Source: Candidatus Mycobacterium methanotrophicum
GTDB taxonomy: Bacteria; Actinomycetota; Actinomycetes; Mycobacteriales; Mycobacteriaceae
DNA: 64,000 bases
Direction: 5' to 3'
NCBI RefSeq assembly: GCF_023515995.1
Contig: NZ_CP097320.1
Location: forward strand, 930,001 to 994,000
The notes beneath the pieces were generated by a model. It was not told the origin of the DNA. It saw only the letters and a list, made by a program, of their open reading frames with translations, and searched no databases. This document shows positions 11,507 through 19,267 of the stretch, in pieces (the stretch's first letter is position 1; each line of letters begins with the position of its first letter). The translations under genes were made by a program, and so were the position numbers.

Positions 11507-12835
11507 TCAGGTCGGCGCGAAGCTGTACACCTGGCCGCCGCTGGTGGCGGTGACCACCCGGCGGTCATGGCCGACCGAGACCCCGACGGGGAAGCCGGTC
11601 GCCTCAGGCAGCGGCAAGATCGCGAGCGTGCGGCCGCTGCCCGGATCGAAGACCAGCAGCGACATCCCCCGTGCTCCCGCGCCGGGCCCGCCGGTCACCA
11701 CGACGTAGCCGGCCTCTCGACCGGCCAGGCTTGACGTCGACAGCGGGCTGATGTCGGTGCGGCGCCACACCTGCTCGGCGTGGTCGCCGGCGTCCCTGAA
11801 GGCAACCAGCCGGGTGCCCGGGCCGCCCCCGGACACGATCAACCCACTCGGCGTCACCGACGGCGGCGTCTGGGCAAGGAACTTCAGCGGCGCCGACCAT
11901 TTCGGCTTGCCGTCGGCAGCGCGCAGCGCCCACAACCGCTCGTCGCGGCCGTTGACGTAAATCGTCGACCCGTCGCCGGACAGCACCGGGCTGGCTATCA
12001 CCCCCGCGCTCACCGCATCGCTGGTCCATTCGCGCGTGAGCAGCGGGCTCTGACCCGGCTGATACTTCAACGCGGTCAGCACCGGCGCGGGGGCGCCCGG
12101 CTGCCAGATGCCCAGCACCACCGTCCCGCTCGACGGCGCAAACGCCGGCGCCGCGGCGACCGGGCAGCCGGCCAGGGCCGGTCCGCAATCGGAGAGCCCG
12201 CGGGTGAAGTCGGCCGGATCGACGTTGTCCACCAGATCTATTGCATTGCCCACCACGGTGCCGCGGTGTGCGTCGAAAACCTGCACCTGCCCCAGGTGCG
12301 TGACAACAAGCAGCTGGTTATGCCCGAGAATCCTTGGCGTAGAAGGCATTCCGATTACCGGCCGGCGCCAACGGATCCACTGGGTGACCGGAAACGACAG
12401 TATCGCTCCCGGCTGGCCGACGTAGAGGTTGTCGAACCCGTCGAACAGCGGGCCGGAGAGGCCGCCGCCTTGGAAGAGCCGGGTGCACCAGCGCTGCCGG
12501 CCGTTGTCGTCGTTCTCCCACTCCATCAGCGAGCAGCCGCCCGGCGTCTGCGCGTTGAGCGCCATCCAATTTCGCGAGCTCAATGCCGGTGCCGCCGCCA
12601 GCGAGCCCTTGACCGATCGGGTCCAGCGCAGGCTGAGGCTGGCGGCCCCGGACGTCGCGGTGTAGCTGCTGTTGGACGCGTCGGCGTATTGCGCCGGCCA
12701 GCCGTCGGCGGGCACGGGGTCGACCCAGGAGTCGGTGTTGCCGCAGCCGGCGAGGGCGGCCGCCACGACGACCGCGGTGACCGCCGTTGCGCGTCGCGCG
12801 TGCCGGTGATGCCCGGCGCCCTTGACGTGCACCAC
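11507..12835 (-). CDS. PQQ-type beta-propeller lipoprotein (Rv3035-like)
   Basis: 442 residues from the first of two tandem GTG codons. A short positively charged N terminus leads to a hydrophobic segment and the lipobox ALAGC (Cys near residue 33). The mature part has repeated WT/VNGRD beta-propeller blades: SLSLRWTRSVKGSLAAAPAL, TIYVNGRDERLWALRAADGK and QTPPSVTPSGLIVSGGG. It is the counterpart of M. tuberculosis Rv3035, a PQQ-like-domain protein with no established function. The exact start is uncertain because the frame is open for another 60 codons upstream. It is divergent from the acyltransferase gene, with about 120 bases between them. Confidence 0.87.
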   Translation of the reverse strand: MVHVKGAGHHRHARRATAVTAVVVAAALAGCGNTDSWVDPVPADGWPAQYADASNSSYTATSGAASLSLRWTRSVKGSLAAAPALSSRNWMALNAQTPGGCSLMEWENDDNGRQRWCTRLFQGGGLSGPLFDGFDNLYVGQPGAILSFPVTQWIRWRRPVIGMPSTPRILGHNQLLVVTHLGQVQVFDAHRGTVVGNAIDLVDNVDPADFTRGLSDCGPALAGCPVAAAPAFAPSSGTVVLGIWQPGAPAPVLTALKYQPGQSPLLTREWTSDAVSAGVIASPVLSGDGSTIYVNGRDERLWALRAADGKPKWSAPLKFLAQTPPSVTPSGLIVSGGGPGTRLVAFRDAGDHAEQVWRRTDISPLSTSSLAGREAGYVVVTGGPGAGARGMSLLVFDPGSGRTLAILPLPEATGFPVGVSVGHDRRVVTATSGGQVYSFAPT

Positions 12836-12954
12836 CCGCGCACCCGGCGGCAAGAAGCGGGTGAGTGGCACAGCCGAGACTAACCTGCGCCGGCTCGCGT
12901 CCGGGTAAGCCCGCCGTTCCGGCGCGCATCGTCGACGGGCTATCCTTTCCGGCC

Positions 12955-13692
12955 ATGACGACAATGTGGGGGGCACCTCTGCATCGCCGCTGGCGGGGAT
13001 CGATGCTCCGCGACCCACGCCAGGCCAAATTCCTCACGCTGGCATCGCTGAAATGGGTGCTGGCCCACCGCGCGTACACCCCGTGGTACCTGGTGCGCTA
13101 CTGGCGGCTGCTGAAGTTCAAACTGGCCAACCCGCACGTCATCACCCGCGGCATGGTCTTTTTGGGCAAGGACGTCGAGATCCACGCGACCCCCGAGCTT
13201 GCCCAACTCGAGATCGGCCGGTGGGTGCACATCGGGGACAAGAACACCATCCGGGCGCACGAAGGCTCACTGCGCTTCGGTGACAAGGTGGTGCTGGGCC
13301 GCGACAACGTGATCAACTGCTACCTCGACATCGAGATCGGCGATTCGGCGCTGATGGCCGACTGGTGCTACGTCTGCGATTTCGACCACCGCATGGATGA
13401 CATCACGCGGCCCATCAAAGACCAGGGGATTATCAAAGGTCCGGTCCGCATCGGCCCCGACACCTGGATGGCGACCAAGGTGACTGTGCTGCGGGGCACC
13501 ACGATCGGCCGGGGCTGCGTGCTGGGATCGCACTCCGTGGTCAGGGGCGACGTGCCGGACTATTCGATCGCCGTCGGCGCGCCGGCCAAGGTGGTCAAAA
13601 ACCGCCAGCTCGCCTGGGAGACCTCGGCTGCCCAGCGCGCCGAACTGGCGGCGGCGCTGGCCGATATCGAACGCAAAAAGGCCACCCGCTAA
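12955..13692 (+). CDS. Left-handed beta-helix acyltransferase (Rv3034c-like)
   Basis: 245 residues from the ATG (MTTMWGAPLHRRW). An N-terminal helical part (residues 1-70) precedes hexapeptide repeats of the left-handed beta-helix: LEIGRWVHIGDKNTIRAH, VVLGRDNVINC, GPVRIGPDTWMATKVTVLRG and SVVRGDVPDYSIAVGAPAKV. The latter is the standard end of this acyltransferase family, which moves acetyl or other acyl groups from CoA to sugars. The orthologue is M. tuberculosis Rv3034c, located in the methylglucose-lipopolysaccharide locus, so sugar acylation of that polysaccharide is a reasonable inference. The annotated M. tuberculosis protein is longer at its N terminus. Confidence 0.88.
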   Translation: MTTMWGAPLHRRWRGSMLRDPRQAKFLTLASLKWVLAHRAYTPWYLVRYWRLLKFKLANPHVITRGMVFLGKDVEIHATPELAQLEIGRWVHIGDKNTIRAHEGSLRFGDKVVLGRDNVINCYLDIEIGDSALMADWCYVCDFDHRMDDITRPIKDQGIIKGPVRIGPDTWMATKVTVLRGTTIGRGCVLGSHSVVRGDVPDYSIAVGAPAKVVKNRQLAWETSAAQRAELAAALADIERKKATR

Positions 13693-13698
13693 GGGTTT

Positions 13699-14718
13699 TC
13701 AGCGTATTTCCCGGTAGCGGCGCAGGGCCTCGCTGCGCTCGGCGTTGTGATCGACGATCGGTTCGGGGTACCCGCTCGGCCGCTCACCGTTGGTCATGCC
13801 GACGTCGTCGGCGTCGGCAAGCTGGGGTATCCAGCGACGAATGTAACCGCCTGTGGGGTCGAACTTTTCGGCTTGCTTAGCCGGGTTGAAGACCCGGAAG
13901 TACGGTGCCGCGTCGGTGCCGCAACCGGCACACCACTGCCAGCCGTGCTGGTTGCTGGCCATGTCGCCGTCGACCAGTTGATCTAAAAACCAGCGGGCCC
14001 CCCACTGCCACGGCAGGTGCAGGTCCTTGACCAGAAACGACGCGACGATCATCCGCACCCGGTTGTGCATGAACCCGGTCTCGCGCAGTTGGCGCATCCC
14101 GGCGTCGACGATCGGGAATCCGGTCTCGCCGACTTTCCATGCCGCGAAGCGGCGCTGGGCAACGGCCCCGGTGTCGGTCTCGATGGCGTCGAAGCCCCGG
14201 CTCCAATTCCACCACACGCTATCCGGCCAGTGGTAGCGGACCGCGGCGTAGAAGTCGCGAAATCCCAACTCCCGCAGGTATGCCCGCGCACCTGCCCGAC
14301 GCTGGTCCAAGTCGGCTGCCATCGTTCGCGGGTGAACGGCGCCGAACTTCAGATGCGCCGACATTCGGCTGGTGGCCATCAGGTCCGGCCGGTTTCGGTC
14401 GTCGGAATAGCGTTCCAGCCCGTCGTCGACAAACGTTTTCCACTGCCGTCGCGCGGACGCCTCGCCGGCGGGCAAGTCGATGGCAGGGATCCGTTCCTCG
14501 GGCCGGCCCCGCGTGACCAGCAGCCGGCCATCGAGGTCGTCGCGCAGCCGGCGCAGCGAGTCGCACATGAACTGCATTCGGCGCGCCCCCGAGGACGCCT
14601 CCAGCCGCGGATCGAGCACGAAGCAGGCAAGCACGTCCTGGGAATCTGCGACCGCTTGCAGCAGCGCCGGCAGGTCATGCAGGCGAAGGTCGCGGCGAAA
14701 CCACAGCAATGCCGGCAT
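13699..14718 (-). CDS. DNA photolyase with an internal deletion in the antenna domain
   Basis: 339 residues, about 100 fewer than normal photolyases (roughly 440-480). It begins normally (MPALLWFRRDLRLHDLPAL) and keeps the whole C-terminal FAD/DNA-binding domain: TSRMSAHLKFG, YLRELGFRDFYAAV, MRQLRETGFMHNRVRM, HLPWQWGARWFLDQLVDGD, NQHGWQWCAGCG and FNPAKQAEKFDP. Between GRPEERIP and AIDLPAGEASARRQWKTF (near residue 76) the second half of the alpha/beta domain and the interdomain linker are missing, without loss of frame. Repair activity and antenna binding are doubtful. It follows tspO by 16 bases, so the two are co-transcribed. Confidence 0.85.
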   Translation of the reverse strand: MPALLWFRRDLRLHDLPALLQAVADSQDVLACFVLDPRLEASSGARRMQFMCDSLRRLRDDLDGRLLVTRGRPEERIPAIDLPAGEASARRQWKTFVDDGLERYSDDRNRPDLMATSRMSAHLKFGAVHPRTMAADLDQRRAGARAYLRELGFRDFYAAVRYHWPDSVWWNWSRGFDAIETDTGAVAQRRFAAWKVGETGFPIVDAGMRQLRETGFMHNRVRMIVASFLVKDLHLPWQWGARWFLDQLVDGDMASNQHGWQWCAGCGTDAAPYFRVFNPAKQAEKFDPTGGYIRRWIPQLADADDVGMTNGERPSGYPEPIVDHNAERSEALRRYREIR

Positions 14719-14734
14719 CAGCGGGCCGTCCGTC

Positions 14735-15217
14735 TCACGATCGGTTGAGTGCCCAGATATGGCCCGCCATCGCGGTGGCGAACGCACACCAGAGTGGATA
14801 AGCCAGCTGAGCTGCTCCGGCGCGCGGATCGGCGGCTGCGGTCCGGCGTGCCAGGTCGGCGCTGCTGGCCGCCAGAACTGCCGCGCCGATCGCCGAAGCG
14901 CCGAGCTTGTGGTATTTGAAGAACAGCCAACTCCATCCGGCGTTGAGAACCAGGTTGGCGCCCAGCGCCAGGGCGTAATTGCGGGCCTGGCGATGGTGGC
15001 CGTCGGCGCGCAGTCGATCGATGGCCGCCGCGGAGGTGACCGCGATGTCGGCATACAGCGTTGTCCACGCCACCGGAAACACCGCGCTCGGCGGGACGTA
15101 GCGGGGTTTACGCAACCGGCCGTACCATACCGGGGCCCGGTTCTTGCTCGCCACACTCCCGGTGCCCGCAGTCGCGGTGACAGCCAGCGCGGTGACGGCC
15201 AGTGCGTGCTTATTCAT
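14735..15217 (-). CDS. TspO/MBR family membrane protein
   Basis: 160 residues from the ATG ([20 protein letters not shown]) preceded by AAGGAAGG. About five hydrophobic segments are seen. Family motifs include [25 protein letters not shown] in two overlapping parts (residues 33-57), [16 protein letters not shown] and [19 protein letters not shown] near the C terminus. TspO proteins bind porphyrins and act as stress or light sensors in bacteria; in Rhodobacter they modulate photopigment genes. Its placement upstream of a photolyase and beside a carotenoid locus suggests a light- or oxygen-linked group, which is inference. Confidence 0.85.
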   Translation of the reverse strand: MNKHALAVTALAVTATAGTGSVASKNRAPVWYGRLRKPRYVPPSAVFPVAWTTLYADIAVTSAAAIDRLRADGHHRQARNYALALGANLVLNAGWSWLFFKYHKLGASAIGAAVLAASSADLARRTAAADPRAGAAQLAYPLWCAFATAMAGHIWALNRS

Positions 15218-15329
15218 GTTGCCTTCCTTGATATTTCGATTCGACGGGAACTTTGTTTGCGCGCGCCGCGGTGGGCCACCAGATGCGATCACGCGGGCGA
15301 AGAACATCGACCAAGATCGTTTCAGTGAT

Positions 15330-15349
15330 TTAAGTATTAATCAACTGAA
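15330..15349. promoter_or_regulatory. Putative MarR operator, copy 1
   Basis: The 20-bp motif ttaagtattaatcaactgaa lies in the 166-bp divergent space between tspO and the IPP isomerase gene. It matches 18 of 20 bases with the motif at 16671-16690, also in front of a gene, and the two sites bracket the MarR-type regulator gene. It is AT-rich in an otherwise GC-rich region and has a partly palindromic centre (attaat). Binding by the MarR protein is inferred from context. Confidence 0.55.
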
Positions 15350-15383
15350 TTATTCTCCGAAACGCGGATATACGGACTTGGTC

Positions 15384-15932
15384 ATGGGCCCTGATCAGAC
15401 CGCCGACGAGCGCACCGCGCTGGAGTCGCAGATCACCGCCGATTTGCGGGTATTGACGGCCGAATCTGAGCAGATCGGCCGAGCTTTCGCTGTGGTGCAC
15501 GACGACCGGGTCGCGTATTCGGCCGTGACCACGGGGTTGGAACGCTACCGGTTGCCATACAACGCGCTCACTCAGACCAGCCTCGCGCATATCGACTTGG
15601 CCACGCAGTTTCTCGGCGGGTCCTTGCAGGCTCCGATACTGATCGGCGCCATGACGGGCGGCGCTGAGCTGTCCGGCACGATCAACAAGAATCTGGCGGC
15701 AGCTGCCCAGCACCTCGGCCTCGGGATGATGCTCGGCTCGCAGCGGATCATGCTGGAGCAGGCGGGTCGATTTCTCGGCTGGCCCTGCGCGGCAGACCGG
15801 CTGGTTCGCATCGATCGACCGGCCCATCGTGCTGGTCAGCACCTCCTCGATCAAACAGGCCGATGCGGTGTTGGGGCGCATCTGGTCGAGCAACACATTT
15901 TGCGGCCGGCCGCCAAGCCGGTTGTCAAGTAA
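15384..15932 (+). pseudogene. Type 2 isopentenyl-diphosphate isomerase, truncated
   Basis: The first 130 or so residues are recognisable as the FMN-dependent type 2 IPP isomerase (Idi-2/Fni): [38 protein letters not shown] and [21 protein letters not shown] full enzyme has about 340-350 residues. After GSQRIMLEQ the sequence no longer resembles the family and the frame ends at 8 kb short of nothing else recognisable: the FMN-binding barrel, including the catalytic Gln/Glu segment, is absent. The downstream 150 bases read in another frame as [20 protein letters not shown], which I cannot assign. The gene once supplied isoprenoid precursor next to the crt genes and is now almost certainly inactive. 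Confidence 0.7.
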
Positions 15933-15936
15933 CGGG

Positions 15937-16482
15937 CTAGCGCCGCACCTGTACTGCTGATGTGTGCTTGGTTGCCGACTCGCGTTGCCGCGCAACGATT
16001 TCACTCTCAAACTTCGACATCGCGGCGAGCATTGCATCAAACACCCGGTGGGCCGCCATCAGGTCGCGGTCGGGCAGACCGGCAAGCGCGGACCGGAGAT
16101 GGACGCCCAGTGGGGTGAAAAACGCGTGCGCCAGTTCCATCCCGCTGTCTTCATACCGGAGAAGCGCTTTGCGCCGATCCGTGGGATCCGCTTCACGCCG
16201 AACATGCCCGGCGTCGATCATCCGGTCGACGAGGTAGGTGATCGCAGCCGGCGAGACGTCCATGCGCTGCCGCAACTGCGCCATCGTCAACGGTGTTCCG
16301 GCAGTCTCGGCAACCATCACGTGCAACAAAGCGTGAAAGTCGTTGCCGCTCACCTCGTTCTGACGCGCGAACTGGCGACCTACCCGATCAGACTGCGCTG
16401 TGACCGCCCGCATGTCGGCAGACATCAGCTTTTCCAGTTCTGCCCGGCTCACAGGTGAACTTCGAGTGCCCCGGTTGGTCAC
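15937..16482 (-). CDS. MarR family transcriptional regulator
   Basis: 181 residues with a GTG start (MTNRGTRSSPVSRAELEKLM). A winged helix-turn-helix lies at about residues 45-110: GNDFHALLHVMVAE, LTMAQLRQRMDVSPAAITYL, VDRMIDAGHVRREADPTDRR. The last part is the wing motif typical of MarR proteins (ADPTDRRKALL). It is flanked by the broken IPP isomerase and the NAD-binding gene, and near-identical 20-bp motifs stand in front of both neighbours. It is the obvious candidate repressor of this carotenoid region. The ligand or signal is unknown. Confidence 0.88.
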   Translation of the reverse strand: MTNRGTRSSPVSRAELEKLMSADMRAVTAQSDRVGRQFARQNEVSGNDFHALLHVMVAETAGTPLTMAQLRQRMDVSPAAITYLVDRMIDAGHVRREADPTDRRKALLRYEDSGMELAHAFFTPLGVHLRSALAGLPDRDLMAAHRVFDAMLAAMSKFESEIVARQRESATKHTSAVQVRR

Positions 16483-16670
16483 CTAATCGCATCCTTCTTG
16501 GCGATTGTCGCGCGAGCGTATAGGAAACCCGCTGGGTCAGCGGTGATACGCCCTTAACGGGGAAAGTGTGTCACAGTTGCGCTCAAATGCCGCACACCGG
16601 CGGCGCAGAGCCGGCAACAACCTGCTGGGCGGGTTAAGCGGCCCCCGGGTCGCCATTTGACAGCAAAATC

Positions 16671-16690
16671 TTAACTATTAATCAATTGAA
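16671..16690. promoter_or_regulatory. Putative MarR operator, copy 2
   Basis: The motif ttaactattaatcaattgaa is 59 bases upstream of the NAD-binding gene start, in the divergent space between it and the MarR gene. It differs from the copy at 15330-15349 at only two positions. It contains the palindromic core caattg and the repeated attaat. Autoregulation of the MarR gene and control of the divergent gene from this site is a likely but untested reading. Confidence 0.55.
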
Positions 16691-16748
16691 GCAGATCCTT
16701 GCTACGCTGGCTATACGCCGTCGGGACTGCGGCCGAGGGAGTGTCACC

Positions 16749-18296
16749 ATGCGCTGCGTCATTTTCGGTGCGACCGGTTACCTGGGCGCGCGTCTGGCGC
16801 CGGCGCTTCTTGCCGCCGGGCATGAAGTTCGGGTGATGGCACGCACCCCCGCCAAACTCGACGACGTGCCGTGGCGCCAGCAGGTCGACGTGGTCGACGG
16901 CGACGTCACGGATCGCGAACGGGTCCGCGGAGCACTCGAGGGTCAGCAAGTTCTCTACTACCTGGTGCACTCACTGCTGCGTTCGGATTTCGTCGACTTC
17001 GACGCCCGGGCCGCCTCGATCGTCGCCGACGCGGCGGGACAAGCCGGACTTTCGCGCATCGTCTACGTCGGCGGCATCATTCCCGATCAGCAGGAGCTGT
17101 CCGACCATCTGGCGTCCCGGGAAGAAGTGGGACGACTGCTGGGTAAGTCCAAAGTTCCCACCGTGGAGTTGCGCGCGGCGGCGATCATCGGGGCAGGCTC
17201 GGCCAGCTTCGAGATGCTGCGTTATCTGACCGAACGACTGCCGCTGATGGTCACCCCCCGGTGGCTGCGAACTCGGGTCCAGCCGATCGCGGTGCGCGAC
17301 GTGCTCTACTACCTGACCAACGCGGCAGAACTGCCGGCCGAGGTGAGCCGGACTTTCGATATCGGCGGTCCGGATACGTTCACCTACACCGAGATGATCC
17401 GCAAGTACGCCGCGATCGCGGGGCTGGTGCGCCGGGTGGCGATTCCGGTGCCGGTGTTGACGCCGTGGCTCTCGTCGCACTGGGTGAACCTGATCACCCC
17501 GCTGCCACGCGTGCTCGCCACGTCGCTGATGGACTCCCTGGAAAACGACGTGGTATGCGCCGAGCACGACATCGGCGAACACATCCCCGATCCCCCGGGC
17601 GGACTCACCCACTATGAAGAGGCCGTCGAACTGGCCCTGGCCCGGCTGCGAGCCGGCGAGCTGCAGACCCGCTGGTCGCGGCGCGGCGACGACGACGCAC
17701 CGTCGCGGCCGCTGCCCACCGACCCGGCGTGGGCCGGCGGATCGCTGAAAGAGCATGTGTGGGAACGGCGCCTGGACGCCGACGCCGAAACGCTCTGGCA
17801 GGCGTTCGAGGCGCTGGGCACCGTGCACGGCTGGTCGGCGGCCCCGCTCGCCTGGGTGCTGCGGGGGTGGATGGGCAGGCTCGGCGGCGCCGCGAAGGTT
17901 CACCGGCGGCCACCGCATCCGCACCGGCTGCATGCCGGTGAAGCGCTGGACTGGTGGCGGGTCGAGCATGTGCAACGGCCGCACCTGCTGCGGCTGCGCG
18001 CGGACATTGCGCTGCCCGGCCGGTTATGGCTCGAGCTGTCAGCGCACGACGACGGCGACGGCCGCTCCTCGTTTCGACAGACCACGCTGTTTGCGCCGCA
18101 TGGCCTCGCCGGTGAAGCACTGTGGGCGGCGTCCGGCCCGGTTCGGGATGCGTTGCTCGGTGGTATCGCCCGCGACATCACCTCGGCGGTCCAGCGCCGG
18201 GCCGGCGCCGCGGTTTTCAGCGAAGTGCGCAGCGACGGTGAGCGCCACCAGGGCGCCGCGGCGGCTTTTCATCGCGTTCCGGCGCGCAGCCGGTAG
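16749..18296 (+). CDS. NAD(P)-binding protein with C-terminal DUF2867 domain
   Basis: 515 residues from the ATG (MRCVIFGATGYLGARLAPAL). The N-terminal 300 residues form an NmrA-like/extended short-chain dehydrogenase domain: the dinucleotide motif GATGYLG near residue 8, DVVDGDVTDRERVRGAL, YYLVHSLL and VELRAAAIIGAGS. The C-terminal 180 residues (WERRLDADAETLWQAFEALG, GEALDWWRVEHVQRPHLLRL) match DUF2867, a START/SRPBCC-like fold. The reaction is unknown; this architecture is common beside actinobacterial pigment genes. Its last 28 bases overlap the 3' end of the convergent Rieske gene. A MarR-type operator candidate lies just upstream. Confidence 0.85.
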   Translation: MRCVIFGATGYLGARLAPALLAAGHEVRVMARTPAKLDDVPWRQQVDVVDGDVTDRERVRGALEGQQVLYYLVHSLLRSDFVDFDARAASIVADAAGQAGLSRIVYVGGIIPDQQELSDHLASREEVGRLLGKSKVPTVELRAAAIIGAGSASFEMLRYLTERLPLMVTPRWLRTRVQPIAVRDVLYYLTNAAELPAEVSRTFDIGGPDTFTYTEMIRKYAAIAGLVRRVAIPVPVLTPWLSSHWVNLITPLPRVLATSLMDSLENDVVCAEHDIGEHIPDPPGGLTHYEEAVELALARLRAGELQTRWSRRGDDDAPSRPLPTDPAWAGGSLKEHVWERRLDADAETLWQAFEALGTVHGWSAAPLAWVLRGWMGRLGGAAKVHRRPPHPHRLHAGEALDWWRVEHVQRPHLLRLRADIALPGRLWLELSAHDDGDGRSSFRQTTLFAPHGLAGEALWAASGPVRDALLGGIARDITSAVQRRAGAAVFSEVRSDGERHQGAAAAFHRVPARSR

Positions 18297-19267
18297 CGGC
18301 GTTCGGCGTAGGCCAGGTCGTCGCGCCACAGCCGGGCCGCGGCGAAACGCATCAGGGGAGAAATCAGCGGGGCGCCATAGCGTGCCCGCCGGAATCCGGT
18401 CCGTTCGGAATGCGCGACGACGGCTTCGATCACCGCGGTCCGTGGCCGACCGTCAGAACCCAGACCGATTGGTGTGGCGTGAGTTTCGACGACGCTGCCG
18501 GTTCCCTCCCCGTCCACGATGCGCATCAGGACGGTCCGCGCCTCGGGGCTGGTGAACTCGGCGACGGTCGGCACGCCCAGCCGCCCGACGCTGAAGGTCA
18601 CCGCGACCAAAAACCGGTCCGCCTCCTCGCTCGGAGTGGTCAGCACCTCGAGGCGGGTAAACGAATAAGGGTGAAACCAGCCGCCGTGCCACGGATCCAA
18701 GCGGTTGGCGATGATGTCGGACGGCTCGCATGCACCGGTGAGGCTGGCGACGGCGTGCAGGCTGTCGCCGGCCGGCCTGGCCGTAATCACCGGCTGATCA
18801 AGCGGCGGTTCGCCACCAACGCCGTCCATACGAACCCACGCCAGCACGCCGTCGTCGTGGGCGGGCAACGTTTTCCACCGGAATTCATCCCCGTCACCGT
18901 CGAGGCACAGACCGTGCCATCGGCAGATCAGCGCGCCGCGGTGCACCACCGCGGTGGCGAGGTCGGCGCCCAGATGCGGACAACTGCGCGGCCCGACGCG
19001 CAGCCGCCGGTGCTGATCGCGCCAGGCGACCAGTTCGACACCTGCGACGCGGGCGCCCAAGGGCCGGCCGGTCGCCACGTCGCGGCTGGCGGCGAACACA
19101 TACCAGTTGCCGGTCGGCCGGCGCTGCGAGCGGTCCAGCGCGGCGTTGATGATCGCCGGCTGGGCGTCGCGATACGTCGGGCGCTGGCCGGCCCACGCCA
19201 CCGGCGCGATGGCCTGCAGCGGCCAATCCTTCGGCCAGCGTCGCCGTATCCGGTCGCCGATCGTCAT
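18269..19267 (-). CDS. Rieske [2Fe-2S] protein with DUF5914-type C terminus
   Basis: 332 residues from the ATG (MTIGDRIRRRWPKDWPLQAI), which overlaps the crtU stop (ATGA). The Rieske motif is complete: CPHLGADLATAVVHRG followed by ICRWHGLCLDGDGDE gives CxH...CxxH near residues 118-140. The remainder (LDPWHGGWFHPYSFTRLEVL, HSERTGFRRARYGAPL) resembles the DUF5914 domain found in actinobacterial carotenoid clusters. It is the last gene of the crt operon. Together with CrtU, an electron-transfer or oxygenation step on the carotenoid rings is plausible; no direct evidence is visible. Confidence 0.8.
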   Translation of the reverse strand: MTIGDRIRRRWPKDWPLQAIAPVAWAGQRPTYRDAQPAIINAALDRSQRRPTGNWYVFAASRDVATGRPLGARVAGVELVAWRDQHRRLRVGPRSCPHLGADLATAVVHRGALICRWHGLCLDGDGDEFRWKTLPAHDDGVLAWVRMDGVGGEPPLDQPVITARPAGDSLHAVASLTGACEPSDIIANRLDPWHGGWFHPYSFTRLEVLTTPSEEADRFLVAVTFSVGRLGVPTVAEFTSPEARTVLMRIVDGEGTGSVVETHATPIGLGSDGRPRTAVIEAVVAHSERTGFRRARYGAPLISPLMRFAAARLWRDDLAYAERRYRLRAGTR

